Shown one piece after another: positions 52,481-61,483 of a DNA stretch of 64,000 nucleotides (position 1 is the first letter of the stretch; each line of letters starts with the position of its first letter). The position numbers and the translations under genes were made by a program. Source of the stretch: JBBDMC01 sp963826055 (GTDB lineage Bacteria; Pseudomonadota; Alphaproteobacteria; Rhizobiales; Kaistiaceae); NCBI GenBank assembly GCA_963826055.1, contig CAWGVO010000017.1, positions 124,001-188,000 of the forward strand. Reading direction: 5' to 3'. The notes beneath the pieces were generated by a model. It made no database searches. It was given only the letters and a program-made list of their open reading frames with translations, and was not told the DNA's origin.

Positions 52481-52882
52481 TCAGTTGTCCTTGGCGCCCT
52501 GGAAGATCCACGACCAGATATTGCGGCGCAGGCAATCCGGTAGCGGCTTGTGGCCGAGCGGCATGGAGATGTCGGCGCGGCCCTCGATCAGGACGATCAG
52601 GTTGCTGCGGTCGGGGTCTCCGGGAATCACCATCGGCCCAAACTTGGTGCCTTTCATCAGGCCGGCATAGGTCGTGAGGTCGAGCCCGCTGGCCACCGTA
52701 CCCTGGCCGCCGGGTTGGTGGCAGGAGACGCACCATCCCCGGAAGATGGGCGCGATGTCGTCGGCGTAGCTGATCTGCTGCTGTTGGGCACAGGCAGGCG
52801 TGGTCGGCACCAGCGCAGTGGAGCCGGCAAGCAAAACGCTGCCGGCGAGGATGCTGAAGAGTGTGACGCTTCGGCGCTTCAT
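52481..52882 (-). CDS. Exported c-type cytochrome
   Basis: A 133-residue periplasmic protein with a signal peptide (LFSILAGSVLLAGSTALV) and one heme-binding site, WCVSCHQPGG, near residue 60. A Met (near ISMPLG) may be the sixth ligand. The GGQGTVASGLDLTTYAGLM segment resembles the planctomycete-type cytochrome c domain. No partner oxidoreductase is adjacent. AAGGGAG 6-7 nt before the ATG sets the start. Confidence 0.85.
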   Translation of the reverse strand: MKRRSVTLFSILAGSVLLAGSTALVPTTPACAQQQQISYADDIAPIFRGWCVSCHQPGGQGTVASGLDLTTYAGLMKGTKFGPMVIPGDPDRSNLIVLIEGRADISMPLGHKPLPDCLRRNIWSWIFQGAKDN

Positions 52883-53111
52883 GATCGACTCCCTTCGCGG
52901 CCTATTATCGAGCCCGACGGCGGTCCCGGTATTGTGCAAGATCAAATACGCCAAGTCAGTATCGGAAACGTTTCCGCTCCGCGTGCGGCTTTCTGGCCCA
53001 ATCGCCTGGTCGGTCGCCACAATCCGCGGAAAATGGCGAAAACCTTGGTGAACGAAACGTTAAGGACTTCGGGCGGCAGGATGGCGGCCGGCGTTGAAGA
53101 CGGGGTCGCGC

Positions 53112-54254
53112 ATGATCGTCCACCAATTCCTGCAATGGGTCGAAACGGCGCCGCCGGACCGACGGCCGGAAGCGGCATTCGCACTGGGGCGGGCGTACCT
53201 CGCCAACGAGCATGACGAGGACGTGAAGAACGCGATGGAGGCGGCGCTGACCGTGCTGCTCGACAGCGCTTCGCCGGACGTTCGCTTCGCCATCGCCGAT
53301 GCGCTGGCGGCGAGCCCGGAGGCACCGCGCCACGTTATTGTCACCCTTGCCGCCGATCAGTCCCACATCGCCGCGGTCGCGCTCCAGCGTTCGCCGCTGC
53401 TGATCGATTCGGAGCTGGTCGACATCGTGGCCGCCGCTTCGGAGCCGTTGCAGGTGGCCGTCGCCTCGCGGCCGGTGGTCTCGAGCAGGGTTGCGGCGTC
53501 GATCGCGGAGGTCGGCGAACGCGATGCGTGCGTGACGCTGGTCGCCAACCGCGGGGCGGCCATCGCCGCCATCAGCTTCCGGCGCATGGTCGAGCGTTTC
53601 GGTGACGACGCAGCATTGCGGGAGGCGATGTTGGCGCGTCCCGACCTCACGGCCGACGTGCACCAGATGCTGGTGCGCCACCTCGGTGACCTGCTCGGCG
53701 AGATGATCGTGAGCAGGTCGTGGGTGAGCGAGGCGCGGGCGAAGACCGTCACCCGCGACGCGTGCGATCGCGCCACGGTGGCGATCGCGGCCGAGACCGA
53801 GACCGAGGACCTGCCCGCCCTCGTCGAGCATTTGCGCATCACCGGCCAGTTGACCACGGCGTTGTTGCTTCGGGCGGTGTGCGCCGGGAACGTCGATTTC
53901 TTCGAGACTGGCCTGGCGGTGCTTGCCCATGTGCCGCGGCAGCGGGTGTCGAACCTGGTGAGGGCCGGCAGGGCGACGGCGCTGAGGGCAATCTGCGCCA
54001 AGGCGGGTCTGCCGCGGCTCGCCTATGACGGGTTCTCGGCGGCGCTCGATACCTGGCGGCGGATCGCCGAAGAGGAAGGCGAGCCCCAGGACCGTTACCG
54101 CTTCACCCGTGAGATCGTCGACGCGGTGATTACGCGCTACGCCGATATCACCGAAGGGGAGGCGAACGAGCTTGCTGCTATGCTCCGCCGCTTCGCGGCC
54201 GATCAGGCGCGCGACGCCGCCCGCGAATACGCCCGCGAGGCTTCCGCAGCGTAG
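53112..54254 (+). CDS. DUF2336 domain protein
   Basis: A 380-residue helical protein of family DUF2336, nearly confined to alphaproteobacteria. Repeated helical pairs with D-V-R-x-x-I-A-D (SPDVRFAIADALAASPEAPR) and similar runs suggest a HEAT-like solenoid. SFRRMVERFGDDAALREAML and SWVSEARAKTV are conserved. Function is unknown; a scaffold or protein-binding role is plausible. An upstream TTG would add five residues. Confidence 0.85.
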   Translation: MIVHQFLQWVETAPPDRRPEAAFALGRAYLANEHDEDVKNAMEAALTVLLDSASPDVRFAIADALAASPEAPRHVIVTLAADQSHIAAVALQRSPLLIDSELVDIVAAASEPLQVAVASRPVVSSRVAASIAEVGERDACVTLVANRGAAIAAISFRRMVERFGDDAALREAMLARPDLTADVHQMLVRHLGDLLGEMIVSRSWVSEARAKTVTRDACDRATVAIAAETETEDLPALVEHLRITGQLTTALLLRAVCAGNVDFFETGLAVLAHVPRQRVSNLVRAGRATALRAICAKAGLPRLAYDGFSAALDTWRRIAEEEGEPQDRYRFTREIVDAVITRYADITEGEANELAAMLRRFAADQARDAAREYAREASAA

Positions 54255-54490
54255 GGGCGGGGAGGACGAGCCCCGCTTCGTATCGCCGGCCAGGCCCTTC
54301 CCCCCGAATTGTCGTGAACCGGCGCGTCCGGTCTCGGGCGCTCGGGCCAATCCCGCCGGCGGTGCCGATAATCCGGCAAACGCGTCCCGGGCGGGTCCCG
54401 ATACGACGGTCGAACCCTGTGTCGCCGGACGGGGCTGATCGGACCCGGCGGTCGTGTTAGGTTCACACAGCCACGACAGGCCTGATCGCC

Positions 54491-55006
54491 ATGTTCATGC
54501 GTTCAACTGGCAGTCTCGAGCAACGTTTCCCTGGGGTCCACTTCTACAACCCCGACCTCACGGAGGTGCAGGATGGGGTTGCCATCGGACCCGGGACGCG
54601 GGTCGGTTCGCTGACGCTCATTCACAAGGGCGCCATCATTGGCTCCGGGGTGACCGTCGGCTCACATTGCAACATATGTGATTGCCGCATCGGCGACAGG
54701 GTCTCGATCCAGACGGCGTGCCACATAACGCGCGGCGTCGTCATCGAGGACGATGTGTTTGTGGGCCCCGGCGTCCTGACACTCAATGACAATTTCGACG
54801 ATGCAGGCCTCAGCTACCCTAGGATATGCCAGGGTGCGAAGATCGGGGGCGGCTGCGTCATCTTGCCGGGGGTGGTGATCGGGAAAGCGGCGATTGTCGG
54901 AGCCGGTTGTGTCGTGGCGCGCGACGTGGCCGCAGGCGCCACCGTAATTGGAAATGTCTCTCGGGCCGCGCCTGGCTCGCGAATGACGCCCTTGCGACCG
55001 TCGTGA
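54491..55006 (+). CDS. Hexapeptide-repeat acetyltransferase
   Basis: A 171-residue left-handed beta-helix acyltransferase. Isoleucine-patch repeats run through VAIGPGTRVGSLTLIHKG, ITRGVVIEDDVFVGPGV and GGGCVILPGVVIGKAAIVG; LTLNDNF is the pattern typical of sugar N-acetyltransferases of the WbpD/WlbB group, which acetylate UDP-amino sugars. It likely acts on a nucleotide-sugar for surface polysaccharide. It precedes a glycosyltransferase on the same strand, 94 bp apart. Confidence 0.82.
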   Translation: MFMRSTGSLEQRFPGVHFYNPDLTEVQDGVAIGPGTRVGSLTLIHKGAIIGSGVTVGSHCNICDCRIGDRVSIQTACHITRGVVIEDDVFVGPGVLTLNDNFDDAGLSYPRICQGAKIGGGCVILPGVVIGKAAIVGAGCVVARDVAAGATVIGNVSRAAPGSRMTPLRPS

Positions 55007-55100
55007 GGCCGATCACCGCGTGAGCGCCGCACACGCGACGACCTGACGATCGCCGTCTCACGATGGCGGCTTCGACGCGTGAAAACCGGGGGGCAAACGC

Positions 55101-56207
55101 ATGAGGGAAGATGGTCAAGCCGGCCTGCGCGTACTCATCACCAACAACTCCCTGGACGTAAGGGGTGGGTCGGAACTGTACGCGCGTGACATCGCCACCT
55201 CGCTGATGAGGCGGGGCCATTTTCCGGTTGCTTTCAGCACTGTGCTCGGTGATGTCGCCCGCGACCTGAGACAAGCCACGGTACCCGTCATCAGTGATCT
55301 GACCGACCTCAACGCGGTCCCCGACGTTGTGCACGGCCACCATCACATGGAGACGATGATGGCGCTGATGACCTTTCCCGATTCGCCGGCCGTGTTTGTT
55401 TGCCACGGGTGGTCACCCTGGATCGAGATGCCGCCGTTGCACCCCAACATCCGGCGCTACGTTGCGGTTGACGATCTGTGTCGCGAACGATTGCTGACCT
55501 CGCGAGACCTCGACGCGTCCAAAATCGAGACGATCTACAATTTTGTCGACATGGACCGGTTTGTGCGCAGGCCTCCGCTGCCACCCAGACCGGGGGCCGC
55601 CCTGATCTTCAGCAACTATGCCGGGAGCGAGATCGAGGGAGCCGTACGCGAGGCCTGTCGCGCGGTCGGTGTCGAGAGGGTGGATGTTGCCGGGCATCGC
55701 GCCGGCAATCCAATTGAGCGCCCCGAGGACCTGCTGCCACAATATGACGTGGTGTTCGCCAAGGCACGCGCGGCACTGGAAGCCATGGCGACCGGCTGCG
55801 CCGTGATCGTGCTCGACAACGCCGGCCTGGGTGGCATGGTAACCAGCGACAATGTCAATCGAATGCGACCGCTCAATTTCGGAATCAGGACGATGCAGCG
55901 GGCCCCTCTGTCCGTCGAAGCAATCGTCGCCGAGCTTCGTCGCTACGATGACCGCGACGCCGCCGTCGTATCCGATTTCATCCGCAAAACAGCGGGGATG
56001 GCCCCGGTTGTCGCGAGATGGGAGGCTTTGTACGCCGAAGCAATACGCGACTGGCGAGAATACAGACAAACCGTGAGCGACAACGAACTGCGGCATCGGC
56101 AAATGGCCGCGTGCGCGAGCTATCTGGCCCACCTCGCTCCGGTCGTCAAAAGCACCGGCGTCGCGGATCCGTATTTTGGCTCGCACCGTCTGAAGCCGCC
56201 GCGGTGA
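55101..56207 (+). CDS. Glycosyltransferase, GT4-like
   Basis: A 368-residue protein with a GT-B fold. The N-terminal half opens VLITNNSLDVRGGSELYARD (glycine-rich donor-side loop with the usual GGxE) and has DVVHGHHHMETMM; the second half has the EAMATGCAVIVLDN region, near the acceptor/donor cleft, with E-A-x-A-x-G typical of GT4. The sugar is unknown. It probably works with the acetyltransferase gene before it on a surface glycan. AT-content is a little higher than in neighbouring core genes. Confidence 0.8.
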   Translation: MREDGQAGLRVLITNNSLDVRGGSELYARDIATSLMRRGHFPVAFSTVLGDVARDLRQATVPVISDLTDLNAVPDVVHGHHHMETMMALMTFPDSPAVFVCHGWSPWIEMPPLHPNIRRYVAVDDLCRERLLTSRDLDASKIETIYNFVDMDRFVRRPPLPPRPGAALIFSNYAGSEIEGAVREACRAVGVERVDVAGHRAGNPIERPEDLLPQYDVVFAKARAALEAMATGCAVIVLDNAGLGGMVTSDNVNRMRPLNFGIRTMQRAPLSVEAIVAELRRYDDRDAAVVSDFIRKTAGMAPVVARWEALYAEAIRDWREYRQTVSDNELRHRQMAACASYLAHLAPVVKSTGVADPYFGSHRLKPPR

Positions 56208-56235
56208 AGTCTCGCGGCCGGCTGCCGGCTGCCGG

Positions 56236-57018
56236 CTAATAGCGGAACTGCTCGGTCAGGATGCGCTCGTCCCAGGAGTGATCCGGGTCGAAGAGAATCA
56301 GGCTTTCCGCCTCTTTGTCCGCGGCGACGGTCACCTCCGCCACTGACTTGAACTCGACGTTGTCGGCGACGGCGTTTACCGGGCGTTTCTCGGTTTCGAG
56401 GATCGTGATCCTGACCTCGACGTGATCGGGGAGGAGCGCGCCCCGCCAGGTGCGCGGGCGGAAGGCGCTGATCGGCGTCAGGGCCAGCAGCGGCGCGTAG
56501 ATCGGCAGGATCGGCCCGTGCGCGGACAGGTTGTACGCGGTACTGCCGGCCGGGGTCGCCACGAGGATGCCGTCGCAGATCAGCTCTTCGAGGCGAACGT
56601 GGCCGTCGATGGCGACGCGAAGCTTGGCCGCCTGGTAGGACTGGCGCAGCAGCGACACCTCGTTGATGGCGAAGGCGGTGTGGTGCGCGCCACCAGCATC
56701 GACCGCGTGCATCGCCAGCGGGTGGATGGCTGTCTCGACGGCGGCGGCGAGCCGCGCCGGCAGGTCGTCCTCGCCGAACTCGTTCATCAGGAAGCCGACC
56801 GAGCCGCAGTTCATGCCGTAGATCGGCTTGCCGGTGTTCATGAAGGCGTGGAGGGTCTGCAGCATCAGTCCGTCGCCGCCGAGGGCCACGATCACGTCGG
56901 CATCCTCGGGCTTGACGCTGCCGTAGCGGGCGGCAAGCCGCCTTTCGGCGGCGCCGGCCTCCTCGACGCTGCTGGCGATGAAGGCAATCCTCTCGCCCGT
57001 CAGCCGTTCGCCCGCCAT
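56236..57018 (-). CDS. nadK: NAD kinase
   Basis: A 260-residue cytosolic kinase that phosphorylates NAD to NADP. ALGGDGLML is the GGDG motif, NCGSVGFLMNEF and AINEVSLLR follow, and CDGILVATPAGSTAYNLSAHGP is the conserved second half. The start is set at the ATG that leads directly to ERIAFIAS; longer readings overlap the purU promoter region. Divergent from purU. Confidence 0.93.
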   Translation of the reverse strand: MAGERLTGERIAFIASSVEEAGAAERRLAARYGSVKPEDADVIVALGGDGLMLQTLHAFMNTGKPIYGMNCGSVGFLMNEFGEDDLPARLAAAVETAIHPLAMHAVDAGGAHHTAFAINEVSLLRQSYQAAKLRVAIDGHVRLEELICDGILVATPAGSTAYNLSAHGPILPIYAPLLALTPISAFRPRTWRGALLPDHVEVRITILETEKRPVNAVADNVEFKSVAEVTVAADKEAESLILFDPDHSWDERILTEQFRY

Positions 57019-57157
57019 TTTCCGCCTCCAGCCCAAAGCCGGCAGGGCCGTAGCACGGCATGGCGGGTTTTCCAACGCGGCAGCATCGGCGGTTGCGGAC
57101 AGGCGCCGCGGGCGGTAGTGCTCTCCGGCTCGACCCGCCCTTCCAGACGGACCTCCC

Positions 57158-58018
57158 ATGCCAGCCGATCCGGCGCGTTTTGTATTGACGCTTTCGTGCG
57201 GCGACAGGCGCGGCATTGTCGCCGCCGTCGCCAACTGCATCACGTCGCAGGACTGCAACATCGTCGAGAGCGCCCAATACGGCGATCCGCAGACGATGCG
57301 GTTCTTCATGCGTGTCTCTTTCGCGGCGCCGTCATCGGTGACGGCGGAAACCTTCCACCGGGGCTTCCACCCGGTGGCGACCGCGTTCGATTTCGACTGG
57401 CGGCTTCACGACCTTTCGGCGAAGCCGAGGGTCATGATCCTCGTATCCAATTTCGGTCATTGCCTCAACGACCTGCTCTATCGCAACTCCATCGGGCAGT
57501 TGCCGATGGAACTGGTGGCTGTGGTCTCCAACCACGAGACCTTGCGTCGCCGGGTGGAGGCGGAAGGACTGCCCTTCCTGTTCATGCCGGTCAGCAAGGA
57601 AACCAAGCACACGCAGGAAGCGGACCTCGCGGCCCTTTTCGACAAGGAGCGCATCGATCTGGTGGTGCTCGCCCGATACATGCAGATCCTGTCGAGCGAC
57701 CTGGCCGCGCGGCTGGAGGGGCGGGCGATCAATATCCATCATTCCTTCCTGCCGAGTTTTGTCGGCGCGCGGCCCTACCAGCAGGCGCATGCGCGCGGCG
57801 TCAAGCTGATCGGAGCTACCGCGCACTATGTCACGCCAGATCTCGATGCCGGGCCGATCATCGAGCAGGACGTCGAGCGGGTCGATCATTCGATGTCGGC
57901 CGACGAGATGGTTGCCATCGGCCGCGACACCGAGGCGACGGTGCTGGCGCGCGCTGTCCGCTTTCACCTCGAGCACAGGGTTCTGATCAATGGCGAGCGC
58001 ACGGTTGTCTTCCGCTGA
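57158..58018 (+). CDS. purU: Formyltetrahydrofolate deformylase
   Basis: A 286-residue enzyme that splits 10-formyl-THF to formate and THF. An N-terminal ACT domain (FVLTLSCGDRRGIVAAVANC) is followed by a formyltransferase-type domain: VSNHETLRRR, VLARYMQILS and HHSFLPSFVGARPYQQAHA, with the catalytic Asp in VTPDLDAGPI. Its 3' end overlaps folD by 29 bp, so the two are co-translated. Formate from this step feeds purine synthesis via PurT or balances one-carbon pools. Confidence 0.93.
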   Translation: MPADPARFVLTLSCGDRRGIVAAVANCITSQDCNIVESAQYGDPQTMRFFMRVSFAAPSSVTAETFHRGFHPVATAFDFDWRLHDLSAKPRVMILVSNFGHCLNDLLYRNSIGQLPMELVAVVSNHETLRRRVEAEGLPFLFMPVSKETKHTQEADLAALFDKERIDLVVLARYMQILSSDLAARLEGRAINIHHSFLPSFVGARPYQQAHARGVKLIGATAHYVTPDLDAGPIIEQDVERVDHSMSADEMVAIGRDTEATVLARAVRFHLEHRVLINGERTVVFR

Positions 58019-58922
58019 ACGGAGCGCCACGCTGATCGACGGGCGCGCCGTCGCGGCCGAGGTCACCCAGCGCGTTGCCGCGGAGACCGCGCGGCTGAAG
58101 GCGGAGGCGGGGGTGGTGCCGGGGCTCGCGGTGGTTCTCGTCGGCGACGACCCGGCGAGCCAGGTGTACGTCGCCGGCAAGGGCCGCAAGGCCGAGGAGC
58201 TGGGCTTCCATTCGGTCCAGCACACGCTCAAGGCCGCAACCGACGAGGTGTCGCTGATCGCCCTGGTGGAGGATCTCAACCGCGATCCGGGCGTGCACGG
58301 CATCCTCGTGCAGTTGCCCCTGCCTGACCACATTGACAGGCATAGGGTGATCGAGGCGATCCGGCCCGCGAAGGACGTCGACGGCCTGCATCCGGTGAAT
58401 GCCGGGCGGCTTGCCAACGGCATGCCCGGTGCGATGGTGCCGTGCACGCCGGCGGGCTCGCTGATCCTCGCGAAACGGGCGGTGGGTGCGGCGCTGACCG
58501 GGCTGAACGCGGTGGTGGTCGGCCGCTCCAATCTGGTGGGCAAGCCGATGGCGCAGCTTCTGCTCGCCGAGAATTGCACGGTCACCGTCGCGCACTCGCG
58601 CACGCGCGACCTCGCGGCCACGGTGCGGGGCGGTGACATCGTGGTTGCCGCCGTGGGGCGGGCCGAGCTGATCCGGGGGAGCTGGATAAAGCCGGGCGCG
58701 GTCGTCATCGACGTCGGCATGAACCGCATCCCGGCGCCCGAGCGCGGCGAGGGCAAGACTCGGCTCACCGGCGACGTGGCGTTCAACGAAGCCGTCGCGG
58801 TCGCGGGCGCGATCACACCGGTGCCGGGGGGCGTCGGGCCGATGACGATAGCCATGCTGATGGCGAATACGCTGGCCGCCGCCTGCATCAGCCTCGGGCG
58901 GAGCCCACCAAGCTACGCCTGA
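57990..58922 (+). CDS. folD: Methylenetetrahydrofolate dehydrogenase/cyclohydrolase
   Basis: A 310-residue bifunctional enzyme linking 5,10-methylene-THF, methenyl-THF and 10-formyl-THF with NADP. VGDDPASQVYVAGKGRKAEELG holds the catalytic Lys, HGILVQLPLPDH and DVDGLHPVN are active-site loops, VVVGRSNLVGKPMAQ binds the dinucleotide and PVPGGVGPMT closes the site. Starting at the ATG inside purU gives a ~15-residue lead, and later starts are possible. Its product is the substrate of PurU. Confidence 0.93.
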   Translation: MASARLSSAERSATLIDGRAVAAEVTQRVAAETARLKAEAGVVPGLAVVLVGDDPASQVYVAGKGRKAEELGFHSVQHTLKAATDEVSLIALVEDLNRDPGVHGILVQLPLPDHIDRHRVIEAIRPAKDVDGLHPVNAGRLANGMPGAMVPCTPAGSLILAKRAVGAALTGLNAVVVGRSNLVGKPMAQLLLAENCTVTVAHSRTRDLAATVRGGDIVVAAVGRAELIRGSWIKPGAVVIDVGMNRIPAPERGEGKTRLTGDVAFNEAVAVAGAITPVPGGVGPMTIAMLMANTLAAACISLGRSPPSYA

Positions 58923-58941
58923 CGCTGGCTCGAAAAGCGTT

Positions 58942-58969
58942 GGGGCGCCACCGTCTCCGGTGACGCCCC
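58942..58969 (+). terminator. Hairpin after folD (possible terminator)
   Basis: GGGGCGCCACCG (58942-58953) pairs with CGGTGACGCCCC (58958-58969) with one mismatch and a 4-nt loop. No T run follows, so termination may be Rho-assisted. It is the first structure after the purU-folD stop. Confidence 0.5.
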
Positions 58970-59179
58970 GACTGCAAGCGATGTTGAGCTGCTGCAGGTC
59001 CTTGAACCAGGGCGAGCCTCAAAAGGGACAAAGCTCGCGAATGAATTTACGGGAAGCTTACGAGCGAATTACCGCTGCCGGGTTAAGCGCCGTCGGTGTA
59101 TTCGATTACATTTTTACGCTTCATCGCGGTTCCATGCTGACGATAGAGTTTGGCCTCGCGATGTGGGGAAAAAAATTTG

Positions 59180-59203
59180 GCGGGAGGGCGTGGGCCCTCC
59201 CGC
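59180..59203 (-). terminator. Rho-independent terminator after Gly/Ser-rich gene
   Basis: GCGGGAGGGC (59180-59189) pairs with GCCCTCCCGC (59194-59203). On the minus strand the stem is followed by AAATTTTTTT-type sequence, so it ends the 59218-59919 transcript 15 bp after its stop. Confidence 0.85.
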
Positions 59204-59217
59204 GGTAGTTCAGGCAA

Positions 59218-59919
59218 CTAGCGGCTCATACGGCCGATCACTTTGCACAAGGTCACCAGACCGACGTCGTAGGACCCTGGACGGTGGAGGACCGCAGTGC
59301 ATTTCGTGCGCAGAAGCATCTGCTCGTTCGGGTCCAGGGTTCCGTACGCTTGGGCGAGTTGGACCGGAGTGACCGAGCCGCCACCGCCGGGACCGGGCAG
59401 GCCGGTGGAGGGTTGGCCTGGCGTACCTGGAGTGCCCGGCGTGCCGGGAATGCCGCCGAGGATGTCGGGCAGGGGGATCAGGCCCGGCAGATCCGACAGG
59501 TCGGGAAGACCGCCGAGGCCGCTCGTCAGGCCGCCGAGGTTGATCGTTCCCTGGGTCGTCTTGCCTGACTGATTGAGGTCGACGAGCTGGCCATTGCTGT
59601 TGGTGATTGCGGCGTTGGCGCCGGTGCCGTCTACACCGCCGCCGACCGAAGCAATGCTGTCGCCGCCAATGGATATGCCGCCAGAGCCGGATGTGCCGCC
59701 GGTGTCGGTGCTAACCGAGGCGACCGAGCCGTCGGATCCGCCACCCACCGAAACACTCGTGGAACTGTCGCCCGCACCAACAGAAACGCCGATTCCACCA
59801 CCGCTGGTGTCCGTGCTGACGCTGATGCCGCCCACGCCCACGTCAAATGCGGCCGCTGGCCATGACGCGACGCTCAACAATATGGCCATGCCGCCCAAAA
59901 CCGACACCTGTCTTGCCAT
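59218..59919 (-). CDS. Gly/Ser-rich exported protein with collagen-like segment
   Basis: A 233-residue low-complexity protein. A Sec signal peptide (MARQVSVLGGMAILLSVASW) precedes a Gly/Ser/Val/Asp-rich part with repeated VGGGSDG, STDTGG and VGAGDSS units, then an uncharged LPDLSDLPGLIPLPDI segment and a short GTPGTPGTPG run. The last 55 residues form a more complex, Cys-containing tail (TKCTAVL, TLCKVIG). A surface, spacer or matrix role is possible. Strong start (AGGAGAGAGAA ATG) and strong terminator. A 16-bp inverted repeat lies in its leader. Confidence 0.75.
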   Translation of the reverse strand: MARQVSVLGGMAILLSVASWPAAAFDVGVGGISVSTDTSGGGIGVSVGAGDSSTSVSVGGGSDGSVASVSTDTGGTSGSGGISIGGDSIASVGGGVDGTGANAAITNSNGQLVDLNQSGKTTQGTINLGGLTSGLGGLPDLSDLPGLIPLPDILGGIPGTPGTPGTPGQPSTGLPGPGGGGSVTPVQLAQAYGTLDPNEQMLLRTKCTAVLHRPGSYDVGLVTLCKVIGRMSR

Positions 59920-59935
59920 TTCTCTCTCCTAGTCC

Positions 59936-59951
59936 GTTGTGCCGCCACAAC
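59936..59951. promoter_or_regulatory. Inverted repeat before Gly/Ser-rich gene
   Basis: GTTGTG-CCGC-CACAAC, perfect 6-bp arms, 17 bp before the start codon. It could be a TetR-style operator or a small leader hairpin. The region 59952-60127 shows no gene. Confidence 0.35.
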
Positions 59952-60127
59952 CGGAGATTGGATCGGACGTGGCGATCGATCGCAAAGTGTAGGAAGCGGC
60001 TCCTGCGCACTGGTTACGATCGTCGGTTGCATTCGACTAGAATTGTTGGCCGCGCGGAGAACCGCGCGGTCGCGGCAAACATTGCCGGGCGCTGACTTTG
60101 GCCGTTCCGGCGGTCAGGTGCCGCCGA

Positions 60128-61483
60128 TCAGCGTTCGCGGAAGGCGCGGTCGAACGAGGCCGACAGGGGCCCGACAAGGTAGTCGAAGGCCGTGCGCTCC
60201 GTGGTCACGACCATGACGGTCGCGGGCATCCCCGGGTAGAGATGGATTTCCGGGCTCTCCGCCAGCTCCTGGTGGTCTACGGCGACTTCGGCAACGTAGT
60301 AGGCGTGGCCGGTACGCTCATCGGTCAGCCGGTCGGCCGAGATTTCCGTCACGGTGCCGTGGATCAACGGCGTCACCCGCTGCTTGTATGAGGTGAAGTG
60401 GACTTCGGCGGTCATGCCAGGGTGGACATCGGCGATGTCCTCAACCGCGACCTGGGCTTCGACCACCATTGCCGTCGCGTCCGGCACGATGTCGAGGATG
60501 CGCTCGCCGCGGGCAATGACCGCACCGACAGAGAATACATTGAGGCCGACGACCGTGCCGGCGTAAGGCGCGCGCAACACGGTGCGTGCGAGAGCGGCGC
60601 GCGCGCTTATCAGGCGCGGTGCGAGGTCAAGAAGCTTTGCGTGCGTATCCCGCAGATCGCTTGAGATGGCCGCGGCGCGGTCCTTGTCGAGCTGGGCGAT
60701 CTGATCGTTGAGTTCGTTGATTGCCTGACCAGCCTTGGCGGTGCTGGCGGCGATTTCGGCGATCTGGCCGCGGATGCCGGCTTCGGTTCGGTCGAGCTCC
60801 AGTATGCGGGCCCTGGGTATCAGGTTCTGATCGAGCAGGGGCTGGAGACTCGCCTTCTCGCCGACCACCGAATCCAGTTGCTGCTGGTAGGCGGTCTTCT
60901 GGCCATCGTTGCCGACGATCGATTCCTTGAGCTGGTCAACCCGCCGGGCGAGCACCTGCTTCTGTCCCTCCAGCGCGGCCCGTCGGTTGCTGAACTCCTT
61001 GATCTGGCCTGCGGTCGCGGCCGCGACGGACAGGTCGCCCGGGCGGGCGGCGAGGTCAGGTGGGAACGTGACGGTATCGAGCCCGTCGCGCTCCGCTTCG
61101 AGCCGCGCCTGGACCGCCTCCAGCAATACCTGCTGCTCGGCGAGAAGCTGGACCTGGGCGCGCGCGTCGGTGTCGTCGAGCGTCAGGAGGACATCGCCCG
61201 CATTCACATGATCGCCTTCGTGGACACGGAGTGCCGTTACGGTGCCGCCGTCAGGGTGCTGGACGCTCTTGCGGTTGCCCTCCACCTTGACGACCGCGTT
61301 GGCGACGACGGCGCTGTTCAGGGGTGCGGTAACCGCCCAGGCGCCGAACCCGCCGAAGAAAACCAGGAGGATCGCGAAACCGGCGACTACGGCACCGCGT
61401 GCCGACTCGCGCGGAGGCGGCGGGTCGCCGGCGGAGCGGGGCGAACGGTCCTGACGAGCGATGGCGGTCCCGGACATCGGCAT
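60128..61483 (-). CDS. HlyD-family membrane fusion protein of type I secretion
   Basis: A 451-residue periplasmic adaptor (PrtE/HlyD type). One N-terminal helix (VVAGFAILLVFFGGFGAWAV) anchors it; VEGNRKSVQHPDGGTVTALRV is the family hallmark, a long coiled coil spans about residues 120-290, and LRAPYAGTVVGLNVFSVGAVI is the lipoyl-like and beta-barrel part. It links the inner-membrane ABC exporter to an outer-membrane channel. Its ATG overlaps the ABC gene's stop (TGATG), so the two are coupled. No TolC-like gene is in the window. Confidence 0.92.
   Translation of the reverse strand: MPMSGTAIARQDRSPRSAGDPPPPRESARGAVVAGFAILLVFFGGFGAWAVTAPLNSAVVANAVVKVEGNRKSVQHPDGGTVTALRVHEGDHVNAGDVLLTLDDTDARAQVQLLAEQQVLLEAVQARLEAERDGLDTVTFPPDLAARPGDLSVAAATAGQIKEFSNRRAALEGQKQVLARRVDQLKESIVGNDGQKTAYQQQLDSVVGEKASLQPLLDQNLIPRARILELDRTEAGIRGQIAEIAASTAKAGQAINELNDQIAQLDKDRAAAISSDLRDTHAKLLDLAPRLISARAALARTVLRAPYAGTVVGLNVFSVGAVIARGERILDIVPDATAMVVEAQVAVEDIADVHPGMTAEVHFTSYKQRVTPLIHGTVTEISADRLTDERTGHAYYVAEVAVDHQELAESPEIHLYPGMPATVMVVTTERTAFDYLVGPLSASFDRAFRER

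Noticed and set aside
58960..59208. Small plus-strand open frame of 82 codons after folD
   Set aside because: Overlaps both the folD hairpin and the terminator at 59180-59203, has no ribosome site and no recognisable product.
59218..59919. Gly/Ser-rich protein as the type I secretion substrate
   Set aside because: It has a clear Sec signal peptide and no C-terminal type I signal or RTX nonapeptides.
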